This document shows positions 9,326 through 17,666 of a stretch of 64,000 nt of DNA, in pieces. This DNA comes from G963664585 sp963664585 (GTDB lineage Bacteria; Bacillota; Clostridia; Oscillospirales; Ruminococcaceae): positions 1 to 64,000 of the forward strand of contig CAXXEO010000015.1 in NCBI GenBank assembly GCA_963664585.2. Reading direction: 5' to 3'. Below the pieces are notes generated by a model that had not been told where the DNA came from, ran no database searches, and was given only the letters and a program-made list of their open reading frames with translations. A program made the translations under genes and the position numbers. Numbering within the stretch: position 1 is the stretch's first letter; every line of letters begins with the position of its first letter.

Positions 9326-9775
9326 ATGGAGCTTCACTACATACCAACATTCGCATCAAAAGAAGACATTGAAATCTGGATGGAGCTTGTCGAACTGGTA
9401 CAGGACAACTTCCCCGGTTTAGTCATCGAGGATTATAAGAAAGCGTTGGAACAAAGCATCACACAGAAGATGGCGCTTCTTGTAAAAACAGAAGGTAAAG
9501 CAGTGGGTACGATGCTGTTTTCTTATCAAAACAATGAAATATGCTTTCTTGCGGTGCACCCCCAGTACAGACAAAACGGTATTGCGACTGCATTAGTAAC
9601 CGAAATGCTAAAACAGCTGCCGGAAGAGGCAAAAATCACCGTAAGCACATTCCGGCAAGATGACCCAAAAGGGAAAGCAGCACGGGCATTTTACACGAAT
9701 CTGGGTTTTACACCGGGAGCGCTCATAGAAGAATTCGGGTATCACTGTCAACAATTTGTTTATACCCGAAAGTAA
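9326..9775 (+). CDS. GNAT family N-acetyltransferase
   Basis: 149 residues from the ATG at 9326 with AAAGGGG 6 nt upstream; upstream in-frame sequence has no such site. The acetyl-CoA binding loop is QYRQNGIATALV, preceded by the beta-strand ICFLAVHP, and the C-terminal AARAFYTNLGF fits the fold. Substrate unknown. It stands alone, 74 bp before an AraC-type regulator read in the same direction. Confidence 0.88.
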   Translation: MELHYIPTFASKEDIEIWMELVELVQDNFPGLVIEDYKKALEQSITQKMALLVKTEGKAVGTMLFSYQNNEICFLAVHPQYRQNGIATALVTEMLKQLPEEAKITVSTFRQDDPKGKAARAFYTNLGFTPGALIEEFGYHCQQFVYTRK

Positions 9776-9848
9776 TTAAAAATAGAGCAATACAGGTCAA
9801 GAAAACCTTCCTCCCAGCATGGTATTCTTTTTAGCAGGAGGTGAGATT

Positions 9849-10751
9849 ATGGAAAGCTGGGAAAAGATAGTTGCCGTGCAGCATATGCAGGATTATATCG
9901 AAGAGCATATGACAGAAACGATCACCCTCTTAATGCTGGCAAGTGCCGCCGGGTATTCGCCTTGGCACAGTGCGAGGATCTTCAAAGAGATTACAGGCAA
10001 AGCACCATTTGAATACATCCGCACCTTGCGCTTGTCCCATGCGGCCGCTAAACTGCATGATGAGGATGTCAAGATTATTGATGTAGCATTTGACTTTGTC
10101 TTTGATTCGCACGAAGGCTTCACAAGAGCATTCTCGCGAGAGTTTGGCATGACTCCGAAATACTACAGCAAGAACACGCCGCTGTTAAAGCTCTTTCTTC
10201 CCAGCCATGCCCGTGATTATTACCTTACTCAGCAAAAAGGAGATGGCAAAATGGCAAAAGATCTTCATACTGTATTTGTTCAGGTGGTTGACCGTCCAGC
10301 AAGAAAGCTGATTTTAAAGCGCGGCATCAAAGCGGCACATTACTTTGAATTCTGTGAGGAAGTCGGCTGCGAAGTATGGGATGTCCTTTCTGGCATTAAA
10401 GAAGCTCTATATGAGCCAATTGGCATGTGGTTGCCGGAAAGCTTAAAAAAGCCCGGCACGTCGGTGTACACACAGGGTGTAGAAGTAGCTGAAGATTATT
10501 CTGGTAAAGTACCTGAGGGATATGAATTGGTTCATCTGGCACCGTGCAAGATGATGGTTTTTCAGGGCCCGCCCTATGACGATGAGAAATTCGAAGAGGC
10601 AATCAGCGAGCTTTGGGAAGTGATGAAAAGCTATAACCCCGTGCTTTATGGCTTTGAATGGGCCGATGAGGATGGACCTAGATTTCAACTTGCACCGATG
10701 GGATACCGGGGTTATATAGAAGCGAGACCGGTTCGTCAGTTGGGCAAATAA
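9849..10751 (+). CDS. AraC-family regulator with GyrI-like effector domain
   Basis: 300 residues from the ATG at 9849 (AGGAGG 7 nt upstream). Residues 1-110 hold two helix-turn-helix motifs of the AraC/XylS type (LASAAGYSPWHSARIFKE; EGFTRAFSREFGMTPKYY). Residues from about 130 form a GyrI-like ligand-binding domain, as in Rob and SoxS-like multidrug regulators. The order is HTH first, ligand domain last. The stop codon coincides with the left end of MITE-A copy 3; the pre-insertion site also reads TAA, so the protein is unchanged. Confidence 0.92.
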   Translation: MESWEKIVAVQHMQDYIEEHMTETITLLMLASAAGYSPWHSARIFKEITGKAPFEYIRTLRLSHAAAKLHDEDVKIIDVAFDFVFDSHEGFTRAFSREFGMTPKYYSKNTPLLKLFLPSHARDYYLTQQKGDGKMAKDLHTVFVQVVDRPARKLILKRGIKAAHYFEFCEEVGCEVWDVLSGIKEALYEPIGMWLPESLKKPGTSVYTQGVEVAEDYSGKVPEGYELVHLAPCKMMVFQGPPYDDEKFEEAISELWEVMKSYNPVLYGFEWADEDGPRFQLAPMGYRGYIEARPVRQLGK

Positions 10752-10854
10752 AGCCAATTAACTTAAAAACTGGGTATATATAAAACGTCATTTTCTTCCC
10801 CCGCCTTCGGCGGGGGAAGAAATCACAAGCTTGTTTTCAAATTAATCAACTATA
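10749..10854 (+). repeat. MITE-A copy 3 (forward orientation)
   Basis: 106 bp. The left end reads TAAAGCC instead of TATAGCC and its TA is the TA of the preceding stop codon. Central stem and right end are consensus. Confidence 0.94.
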
Positions 10855-10943
10855 AAAATTCAATTCTTTCTTTACGAACGTCTTCCGATTTATTTCGGGT
10901 GGCGTTTTCTTCGCTCATAAAGTTTATGATTTCAAATCCCCCC

Positions 10944-11015
10944 TTGACATTTTCTATCATTTACAATACTATGTACTTAGTGGTTTAGTAATTTAGTAAT
11001 TTAGTAATTTAATAA
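10944..11015 (+). promoter_or_regulatory. Promoter followed by an 8-bp tandem repeat
   Basis: TTGACA (10944-10949), 17-nt spacer, TACTAT (10967-10972). Twelve bases downstream stand four tandem units, TTTAGTAA three times and TTTAATAA once (10984-11015). The ribosome site GAGGG and the start of the DUF6530 gene follow. Iterons at this position suggest a cooperative repressor site; no cognate regulator is visible. Confidence 0.65.
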
Positions 11016-11036
11016 ACATTTAGTGAGGGATCAAAT

Positions 11037-11516
11037 ATGAAAATACCAACTACTTTAAAACACAAGCCGGTGATTGTATCCGAAAACTATGAAAATGTTG
11101 ACGGAAGAAACGCTTATAAATCCGATGCAAAAGGACTTTCCCTTGGTCTGGCGCAATGGAATGATCGCGGGAAGGTGGATATTTCTGCAAAGGTATGGCG
11201 ATATACGGGGGAAAAATGGTCGCGTCAGTCAGAAGAATTGCCCCTGCACAGAGTTATTGATCTGGCCATACTGGTTTGCCGGGCAAAGCAGCATTTCAAA
11301 GAAGCATACCGTTTTCAAAAGCTATATGACACTGAAAAGACAACAATCGACCGCATCGGCTTACAGGGCGACGTCATGACGGTTTCGATTTGTACAGATA
11401 ATCCGATGATTGATGAGGACATCAAGCTGTTTTCGTCAGTCCTCAGCACCGATGATGAATTAATTGGCGAGCGTCTCTTTACCCTTTCGCGCATACTGAA
11501 AGAAATGGGGTATTGA
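11037..11516 (+). CDS. DUF6530-like protein, first gene of a three-gene operon
   Basis: 159 residues, start after GAGGG. It resembles the uncharacterised DUF6530 family from memory of the conserved DAKGLSLGLAQWNDRG and EELPLHRVIDLAIL segments. No signal peptide or membrane helix; soluble, mostly alpha/beta. It is followed after 3 nt by a GIY-YIG protein and then by a DUF2087 protein, behind one promoter with an 8-bp iteron. Function unknown; the operon partner suggests a link with DNA, but this is inference. Confidence 0.75.
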   Translation: MKIPTTLKHKPVIVSENYENVDGRNAYKSDAKGLSLGLAQWNDRGKVDISAKVWRYTGEKWSRQSEELPLHRVIDLAILVCRAKQHFKEAYRFQKLYDTEKTTIDRIGLQGDVMTVSICTDNPMIDEDIKLFSSVLSTDDELIGERLFTLSRILKEMGY

Positions 11517-11519
11517 CAG

Positions 11520-11864
11520 ATGGAAAAGCAAAGCAAAAAAGAGCTGCTGGCAGCTTATAAAGAGCGTGCTATTATAGGCGGCGTTTATGCGATAAAAAAT
11601 ACAGCAAACGGAAAAATCCTTTTACAGTCCGCCGCTGATTTATATGGTTGTAAAAACCGCTTTGAGTTTGCACAGAAAACGGGAGGCTGTGCTGCTTTAC
11701 AATTGCATGAAGACTGGAAAATATTCGGTGCTGTCGCCTTTACATTTGAAATATTGGAGCAGCTGGAGAAAAAGGATACACAAACTTTGAAAGAGTTTAG
11801 CCAAGACATTGAAGTTTTAAAAGAAATTTGGCTTGAAAAGCTGGCTGCCATTGAGCTTTATTGA
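11520..11864 (+). CDS. GIY-YIG nuclease-like protein
   Basis: 114 residues. The GIY-YIG signature is degenerate: GGVYAIKNTANGKILL stands where a GIYxIxN...YIG core is expected, followed by NRFEFAQKTGGC and a C-terminal leucine-rich helix. Members of this small class are widespread in Firmicutes and annotated as GIY-YIG nuclease family, with unproven activity. It begins 3 nt after the DUF6530 gene, so the two are co-transcribed and probably coupled. Confidence 0.75.
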   Translation: MEKQSKKELLAAYKERAIIGGVYAIKNTANGKILLQSAADLYGCKNRFEFAQKTGGCAALQLHEDWKIFGAVAFTFEILEQLEKKDTQTLKEFSQDIEVLKEIWLEKLAAIELY

Positions 11865-11878
11865 CAGGAGGATTGACG

Positions 11879-12154
11879 ATGCGTTCGATTGCAACGTTTT
11901 TGGATGAAGCAGGAAAGATTAAGAAGCTCCCAGCAAAAAGAGAGCCCAGACGTGCTGTCTTAGAGTATCTTGCCACCAGGTTTTCCTGTGACAGGGATTA
12001 TACAGAAAAAGAAGTAAACGTAATCATTGACAGCTGGCACACCTTCGGCGATTATTTTGTACTGCGACGTGAACTGATCGAGCAGAAGTTCCTTTGCAGA
12101 ACAAGAGATGGCTCACGATACTGGAAAGAGGAAGTTGCTGCTATAGCCAATTAA
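11879..12154 (+). CDS. DUF2087 domain protein, C-terminus altered by a MITE
   Basis: 91 residues from the ATG at 11879 (AGGAGG 7 nt upstream). FLDEAGKIKKLPAK, YTEKEVNVII, WHTFGDYFVLRRELIE and RDGSRYWKEE match DUF2087, a small domain often fused to or beside regulators and acetyltransferases. The last codons IAN and the TAA stop come from MITE-A copy 4. Removing the MITE and the IS inside it restores an open frame through GCT AGT GCT GAC, ending at a TGA after DHSEN near 13333, so the natural protein was nine to ten residues longer at its tail. The core domain is intact and probably still works. Confidence 0.85.
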   Translation: MRSIATFLDEAGKIKKLPAKREPRRAVLEYLATRFSCDRDYTEKEVNVIIDSWHTFGDYFVLRRELIEQKFLCRTRDGSRYWKEEVAAIAN

Positions 12155-12240
12155 CTTAAAAACTGGCTATATATAAAACGTCATTTTCTTCCCCCGCCTT
12201 CGGCGGTGGAAGAAATCACAAGCTTGTTTTCAAGTTAATC

Positions 12241-13293
12241 GCTACATTGTAAAATGAAATGCGACAGAAAAAAGATAGCCCAAGGCAGCCAAAACGTGTA
12301 GAATAGAGTTTGCAACAACAACATTCACACAAGGAGGCAGCCATGAGCCACCACCATTTTACAACATTCGAACGAGGAAAGATAGAGGAACTCCGTCAAA
12401 TCGGATATACGACCCGGAAAATCGCATCACGTCTGGGATGTCACCACAGCAGTATCGCTAGAGAATTGAAACGTTTTTGCGGTGCCCGAGCGTATAACGC
12501 AGAAGAAGCACAACTGGATTACCAGAAGAAACGGCACAACAGCAAACCTCAAGGGAAATGGAACGAGGAGTTGTGCGCAGCTGTGGCAGAAAAGCTGAAA
12601 GAGACCTGGTCGCCAGAACAAATATCACATACCGTTACTTCAAGCCAACTGAGCTTTAAAACCATATACAACTGGCTTTATGCCGGACGACTGAACGGAC
12701 TTACCGCAGATGTGCTGCGCCGTAATGGAAAAAAGAGAAGCTGTAAAAATCTTGCGCATTATGCTCGTGGTACTTCTATCCGCAAGAGACCCAAAGAGGT
12801 ATATACCAGAGAAACATTTGGGCATTGGGAACTTGATACGGTGGTTTTCTCTAGGGGTTCCAGCGGTTGCTTGGCCACCTTTGTGGAATGAAAAACAAGG
12901 TTCTATACAGCCGTTCCCATTCCTGATCGAACGGCAGCTTCCATGGAAGCTGCAATCAAGCACCTGCACACTTTATTGCCACAAGGCACATTCAAAACAG
13001 CAACAACAGATCGTGGCGGTGAATTTGCCTGTTATGATGTAATCCAGAAAGATCTAGGCTTAACTCTTTATTTCGCTGATCCATATTGTCCGCATCAGAG
13101 AGGAAGCAATGAGTACGGTAACGGTTTGCTCAGAGAGTTCTTTCCGAAAGGTACTGTTCTGTCCACTGTTTCTCATCAAAACCTATCTTCTTCTCTTCTG
13201 CTTATAAACAACAGACCCCGAAAATGTCTTAATTGGAATACACCTTCCCAGCTCTTTCTACTCGAACTGTCGCATTTGGCTTGACAATGTAGC
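12241..13293 (+). mobile_element. IS30-family insertion sequence, copy 1
   Basis: 1053 bp. Terminal inverted repeats of 27 bp match at 23 positions: both ends start GCTACATTGT and share AAATGCGACAG internally. The element is flanked by a 4-bp duplication AATC, which is a site within MITE-A. It encodes one DDE transposase, interrupted by a nonsense codon. A second copy, about 99 percent identical by eye, is at 15049-16100. Confidence 0.95.
12343..13284 (+). pseudogene. IS30-family transposase with premature stop
   Basis: The ATG at 12343 follows AAGGAGG. The full frame would encode 313 residues: an N-terminal helix-turn-helix (TTRKIASRLGCHHSSIARELKR), then the catalytic core with ELDTVV, TTDRGGEF and NEYGNGLLREFFPK supplying the D, D and E residues. 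A TGA at 12889-12891 replaces the CGA arginine codon found in copy 2, cutting the protein after 182 residues, between the first and second catalytic aspartates. The truncated product keeps the DNA-binding part and could act as a trans-dominant inhibitor; that is inference. Confidence 0.93.
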
Positions 13294-13400
13294 AATCAAC
13301 TATAGTGCTGACGCTGATCATTCGGAGAATTGACTTAGCCTGATGCATTTTAAATCCCGCCGGTTTACCGCTATTTTGGAACGCCTTTCGACATAGAAAC

Positions 13401-13444
13401 ACCCCCAAAGCTAAACAGTATATATACTGTTTAGCTTTGGGGGT
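13401..13444. terminator. 44-bp perfect palindrome at the 3' end of the FGGY kinase gene
   Basis: Two 22-nt arms, beginning ACCCCCAAAGCTAAACAG and mirrored exactly, meet with no loop bases at the TATATA centre. It lies 13 bp beyond the stop of the minus-strand kinase gene. The minus-strand tail is only GTTTC, so termination may rest on the stem alone. Confidence 0.75.
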
Positions 13445-13456
13445 ACAGCAGATTTG

Positions 13457-14878
13457 CTAGTTATTTTGATGGTAGAATTCCAGATACCGCTGATAACGGC
13501 GTTGGTATTTTTCCCGGTTTTCCGGATGAGGGGCAATGATAAACTCTTGCCCGTTATCGAATTCCTCCAGATGTGAGATTTCGCCCATGGCAAGCATTCC
13601 CAAACCGGCGGCTCCTAACAAAGAAGCCTGCTCATTATCGGAGACTTTCATTTCCTTTTGAAAAATATCTGCCAGCATTTGCAGCCATACGGGAGATCTT
13701 ACAATGCCGCCCGACACCTTGATCGCCTTAGGGATCGCATTTTCTTTGATAAGAACCTCATAGCACTGGAACAAATTGAACAAAACGCCTTCCAGAATGC
13801 TGCCGTAAAGGTCACCTACAGTATGGGTGTTTTTGAGTTCTTTAAATCCGCCTAAACGCTTATCATCCCAGCCGGGGCTTCTTTCACCAAAAAGAAACGG
13901 CAGAAAGATCGGCAGATCGTGATCATCCCGGGTGATCATTTCGTCCAGCTGGCGCAGGGAATAAGCATTTGCCATCACGCGGCCCGCAAACCACTCAAGA
14001 CAGTTCGTGCTTCCTGAGGTTGCGGCCCCTACCAACCACTTTCCGGGTGCAAAATAACACCAAAGGCTTGGGACATCGGACATATAAGGACGGTCATAAG
14101 CAACACGCAAAGCACCGCTGGTTCCTACGGAAAGGGTCATGATCCCATTTTTTAAAGCACCGCTCCCCACCTGATTCAGGGCGCCATCCGGATGCGCAGA
14201 AAGAACGGGGATGTCTTCTCTCACGCCCAGAAGCTGTGCGTACTGCGCAAGAAGCGGCTGCGTATAGGTATGGTCAACGAGTTTAGGCAGATTGCTTTTT
14301 TGCGTTTCTGTTATTTCAAGAGCATTTTGGTCCCAGTCAAGGGTATGTATGTTTAAAAGACCGGTTCCCGATGCGTTTGAAATGGATTGTGCCACATCCC
14401 CCGTCAATTTGGAAAAAATATAACTTCCCTGATCTATAATCATATCCCCGGGCAAAATCTGAAGGCCGCTTTTCTTCAGATGTATCAGCTTAAATAATGG
14501 ATACATTGCATGAACCATGCCGCCGGTACTGTGATAATGCCGTATCGCCCAGTCGGTATCCCTTCGAAGCTCTTCTGCCTCGGCATAGGCTCCGGTGTAG
14601 GCCCATGTAAACGCACGTGTTTTGGGAATGAGATTTTGATCCACTACAAGAAGGTTATGCCAAGTACACGAGATACTGATACAGTCAATCGGATTATCGC
14701 ATATAAGCTCCCGGCCCACCTTCAGGATATATTCGAACACCTGATCAGCATCCTGACTAACAACATCGCTGCAAGACTCATCATAAGGAATCGTCCTTGT
14801 TTTGACGGGGCCGCTTAAACTGTTATAGATCATCGCTTTCGCAGAAGAAGTACTGGCCTCCAATATGAGTATATTCAA
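13457..14878 (-). CDS. FGGY-family carbohydrate kinase, probably gluconokinase
   Basis: 473 residues from a TTG at 14878, chosen because GGGAG lies 10 nt upstream; an ATG at 14896 would add six residues but has no ribosome site. FGGY features: N-terminal phosphate loop EASTSSAKAMIY, LSVGTSGALR, GATSGSTNCLEW, FLFGERSPGW and the C-terminal VSGGIVRSPVWLQMLADI. The fold phosphorylates sugars or sugar acids at the expense of ATP. The neighbours in the same direction are a LarA-type epimerase and 6-phosphogluconate dehydrogenase, so gluconate is the most likely substrate. A MITE with an IS now separates it from those genes, so it may depend on its own promoter. Confidence 0.85.
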   Translation of the reverse strand: MNILILEASTSSAKAMIYNSLSGPVKTRTIPYDESCSDVVSQDADQVFEYILKVGRELICDNPIDCISISCTWHNLLVVDQNLIPKTRAFTWAYTGAYAEAEELRRDTDWAIRHYHSTGGMVHAMYPLFKLIHLKKSGLQILPGDMIIDQGSYIFSKLTGDVAQSISNASGTGLLNIHTLDWDQNALEITETQKSNLPKLVDHTYTQPLLAQYAQLLGVREDIPVLSAHPDGALNQVGSGALKNGIMTLSVGTSGALRVAYDRPYMSDVPSLWCYFAPGKWLVGAATSGSTNCLEWFAGRVMANAYSLRQLDEMITRDDHDLPIFLPFLFGERSPGWDDKRLGGFKELKNTHTVGDLYGSILEGVLFNLFQCYEVLIKENAIPKAIKVSGGIVRSPVWLQMLADIFQKEMKVSDNEQASLLGAAGLGMLAMGEISHLEEFDNGQEFIIAPHPENREKYQRRYQRYLEFYHQNN

Positions 14879-15048
14879 ACTTAAAATCACTCCCATATCA
14901 ATCTATACGATTAGTTCGTTTTTATTGAATTTTTCATCTTAAAGCCTTTTAAAAGCAAAGAATCATCCGATTTAAACAGCATAACCTGAAGCCATTTATC
15001 AAACAAAGTAAAGGTTGGCCTTTAAAGATATTGCTTCTATAGTTGATT

Positions 15049-16100
15049 GCTACATTGTAAAATGAAATGCGACAGAAAAAAGATAGCCCAAGGCAGCCAA
15101 AACGTGTAGAATAGAGTTTGCAACAACAACATTCACACAAGGAGGCAGCCATGAGCCACCACCATTTTACAACATTCGAACGAGGAAAGATAGAGGAACT
15201 CCGTCAAATCGGATATACGACCCGGAAAATCGCATCACGTCTGGGATGTCACACAGCAGTATCGCTAGAGAATTGAAACGTTTTTACGGTGCCCGAGCGT
15301 ATAACGCAGAAGAAGCACAACTGGATTACCAGAAGAAACGGCACAACAGCAAACCTCAAGGGAAATGGAACGAGGAGTTGTGCGCAGTTGTGGCAGAAAA
15401 GCTGAAAGAGACCTGGTCGCCAGAACAAATATCACATACCGTTACTTCAAGCCAACTGAGCTTTAAAACAATATACAACTGGCTTTATGCCGGACGACTG
15501 AACGGACTCACCGCAGATGTGCTGCGCCGTAATGGAAAAAAGAGAAGCTGTAAAAATCTTGCGCATTATGCTCGTGGTACTTCTATCCGCAAGAGACCGA
15601 AAGAGGTATATACCAGAGAAACATTTGGGCATTGGGAACTTGATACGGTGGTTTCCTCTAGGGGTTCCAGTAGTTGCTTGGCCACCTTTGTGGAACGAAA
15701 AACAAGGTTCTATACAGCCGTTCCCATTCCTGATCGAACGGCAGCTTCCATGGAAGCTGCAATCAAGCACCTGCACACTTTATTGCCACAAGGCACATTC
15801 AAAACAGCAACAACAGATCGTGGCGGTGAATTTGCCTGTTATGATGTAATCCAGAAAGATCTAGGCTTAACTCTTTATTTCGCTGATCCATATTGTCCGC
15901 GTCAGAGAGGAAGCAATGAGTACGGTAACGGTTTGCTCAGAGAGTTCTTTCCGAAAGGTACTGTTCTGTCAACTGTTTCTCATCAAAACCTGTCTTCTTC
16001 TCTTCTGCTTATAAACAATAGACCCCGAAAATGTCTTAATTGGAATACACCTTCCCAGCTCTTTCTACTCGAACTGTCGCATTTGGCTTGACAATGTAGC
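15049..16100 (+). mobile_element. IS30-family insertion sequence, copy 2
   Basis: 1052 bp, the same element as at 12241-13293, with identical ends GCTACATTGT...ACAATGTAGC and a 4-bp duplication GATT. GATT is the complement of AATC, so both copies hit the same site of MITE-A, in opposite orientation relative to it. It is one base shorter than copy 1 because of a deletion in the transposase gene. Confidence 0.95.
15151..16091 (+). pseudogene. IS30-family transposase with 1-bp deletion
   Basis: The normal ATG at 15151 is followed about 100 bp later by a one-base loss (CACACAG where copy 1 has CACCACAG), shifting the frame in the helix-turn-helix. The rest of the frame is open to 16091 and includes all catalytic residues, with arginine where copy 1 has its stop. 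An ATG at 15246 could restart translation to give a 281-residue protein lacking the first part of the DNA-binding domain. Copy 1 and copy 2 are thus broken at different places. Confidence 0.93.
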
Positions 16101-16270
16101 GATTAACTTGAAAACAAGCTTGTGATTTCTTCCCCCGCCGAAGGCGGGGGAAGAAAATGACGTTTTAACTATAGCCAGTTTTTAAGTTAATTGGCTATAT
16201 ATATATCTATTCTCTTGGGTTCATCTGCTTTTCCTTAAGCTTTTTATCCGCGCTGACGGCATATGAGAGG

Positions 16271-17551
16271 CTATTCCTTGCCCCAGAAGCTTTCATGCTC
16301 CGCCCAAAGGCCAACAGCTGGATTAGATATATAAAACACCTCTTCCGAGTCGATGGTATTAAACCCATCCTTCATACTATGGATTGGGTATTTCTCCATC
16401 GCCTCTTCCAAAGACATATAGTGATAGTTGATGCCTTCAATTTCTTCCCTTGTCATATGGCCTGGAGCATAGGTAATCGTAAATCTGTCATCAGAGGAAG
16501 AATGGATGATGTGTGCCGCAACAGAAAGACTCTTTTGCAAATCCTCATTTTCCTGCGTCAGACGACAAATTCTATCCCGGCCCACATAGCCGTATTTTCG
16601 GATCAGCCTGTCGTTTTCTTTGTCCTCCCCGCAACCGCACAGACCCGGGGCAATGATAACCAGCTCTCCGCCGTCCTCTATACACATTCTGGTGCGGTAA
16701 ATCGCCTTATTACCGATCCAGGTTCTTTTAAACTCTTTTTCATGCAGATAGACAATCACCTTTTTAAGTCTTTTGTCCAAAAAGGTAAGATTCTTTTGCT
16801 GGCTTATGGCAATGGCTTTTTCAAAGGTGTCTCTGTTTTCACCGATCGAAAGACATTCTACCTGAGGCTCCAAGCCTTTTACTGTAGTAACAGTGAGCAT
16901 ATAAAGGATGGGTACATTTTGCAAAAAATGCTCCAAAGCATAATCAAACAGTTTATGCACCGGAGTGTGGTCGCGGCCCATCATTTTTTCCATACCGTAC
17001 AGCGCTCCGATATAATGGCTGGCATTGATCATCCCACTGCCGCCGCAGCCCACAAAAATATTCTTGTTATAGTTCGCCATGCCCACCACCTCGTGGGGCA
17101 CTACCTGACCGACCGAAATAATGATGTCATAGCTTTTATCAAGAACGCGCTTGTTAATTTCAACGGGAACCGCTTCGCAGAAATAGCCGGCACTGATTTC
17201 CTTGACAAATTCCGCCGGCACCTCTCCTATCTTGATGGTATCAGTCTTCCAGTTGTGTACTAAAAAACGATCATGTGGAATGGATGTATACATTTCATCC
17301 AGCTCTTCTTCACTCATGGGCACATGGGTACCTAAGGCTGGCAGAATATCCACCTGAGCATTTTTGTCGGTCAAATACCGGTACAGCATCCGGGTGATGG
17401 GGCCCGCATAGGAATTGGAACGTGACATATCGGGCGGAATAATCAGTGCTTTTTTAATATCCCTGTTTGCGAGTGCGTTTAATATGGCTTCATTAATCTG
17501 CTCGTCACTGATCGGAAAGTCCTGTTTTGCATAAAGGCACAGATTACCCAT
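16271..17551 (-). CDS. LarA-family nickel-pincer racemase/epimerase, possibly D-gluconate 2-epimerase
   Basis: 426 residues, start after AGGAG. Conserved LarA features: DMSRSNSYAG at 41-50, ALGTHVPMSEEE with His76, and PHEVVGMANYNKNIFVGCGG with His153 and Lys163. The 10-residue step from His153 to Lys163 matches His174-Lys184 of lactate racemase, where the lysine holds the nickel-pincer cofactor. The LarA superfamily includes lactate, malate and aryl-lactate racemases and a D-gluconate 2-epimerase. Its place between 6-phosphogluconate dehydrogenase and an FGGY kinase favours the gluconate enzyme, linking gluconate and mannonate. This specificity is inference. The cofactor genes larB, larC and larE are not in the window. 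Confidence 0.82.
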   Translation of the reverse strand: MGNLCLYAKQDFPISDEQINEAILNALANRDIKKALIIPPDMSRSNSYAGPITRMLYRYLTDKNAQVDILPALGTHVPMSEEELDEMYTSIPHDRFLVHNWKTDTIKIGEVPAEFVKEISAGYFCEAVPVEINKRVLDKSYDIIISVGQVVPHEVVGMANYNKNIFVGCGGSGMINASHYIGALYGMEKMMGRDHTPVHKLFDYALEHFLQNVPILYMLTVTTVKGLEPQVECLSIGENRDTFEKAIAISQQKNLTFLDKRLKKVIVYLHEKEFKRTWIGNKAIYRTRMCIEDGGELVIIAPGLCGCGEDKENDRLIRKYGYVGRDRICRLTQENEDLQKSLSVAAHIIHSSSDDRFTITYAPGHMTREEIEGINYHYMSLEEAMEKYPIHSMKDGFNTIDSEEVFYISNPAVGLWAEHESFWGKE

Positions 17552-17666
17552 TTTCTTTTCTCCTATTCATTGGGGCTTATACTGTTGATACACATGTTTT
17601 CCATGTCGTCGGGAAATGGAAGCGTCTAAACTGCTGACATTACTTTCATATCAGCCCGTTTTATCA

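Larger units (their letters stand above)
12142..13304 (+). repeat. MITE-A copy 4, split by an IS30-family element
   Basis: The left part is 12142-12240 and the right part 13294-13304 (AATCAACTATA). Joining them with one copy of AATC restores a consensus MITE-A. The MITE itself was inserted into the 3' end of the DUF2087 gene. Confidence 0.95.
15038..16199 (-). repeat. MITE-A copy 5 (reverse orientation), split by an IS30-family element
   Basis: The 11 bp TATAGTTGATT (15038-15048) and the stretch 16101-16199 rejoin into a full reverse MITE-A when one GATT is removed. The loop of the hairpin reads GAA on the plus strand, as expected for reverse orientation. It sits between the kinase and LarA-type genes. 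Confidence 0.95.

Noticed and set aside
16295..17263. Long plus-strand open frame of 322 codons opposite the LarA-type gene
   Set aside because: Shadow frame; the minus-strand gene has family motifs and a ribosome site, the plus-strand frame has neither.
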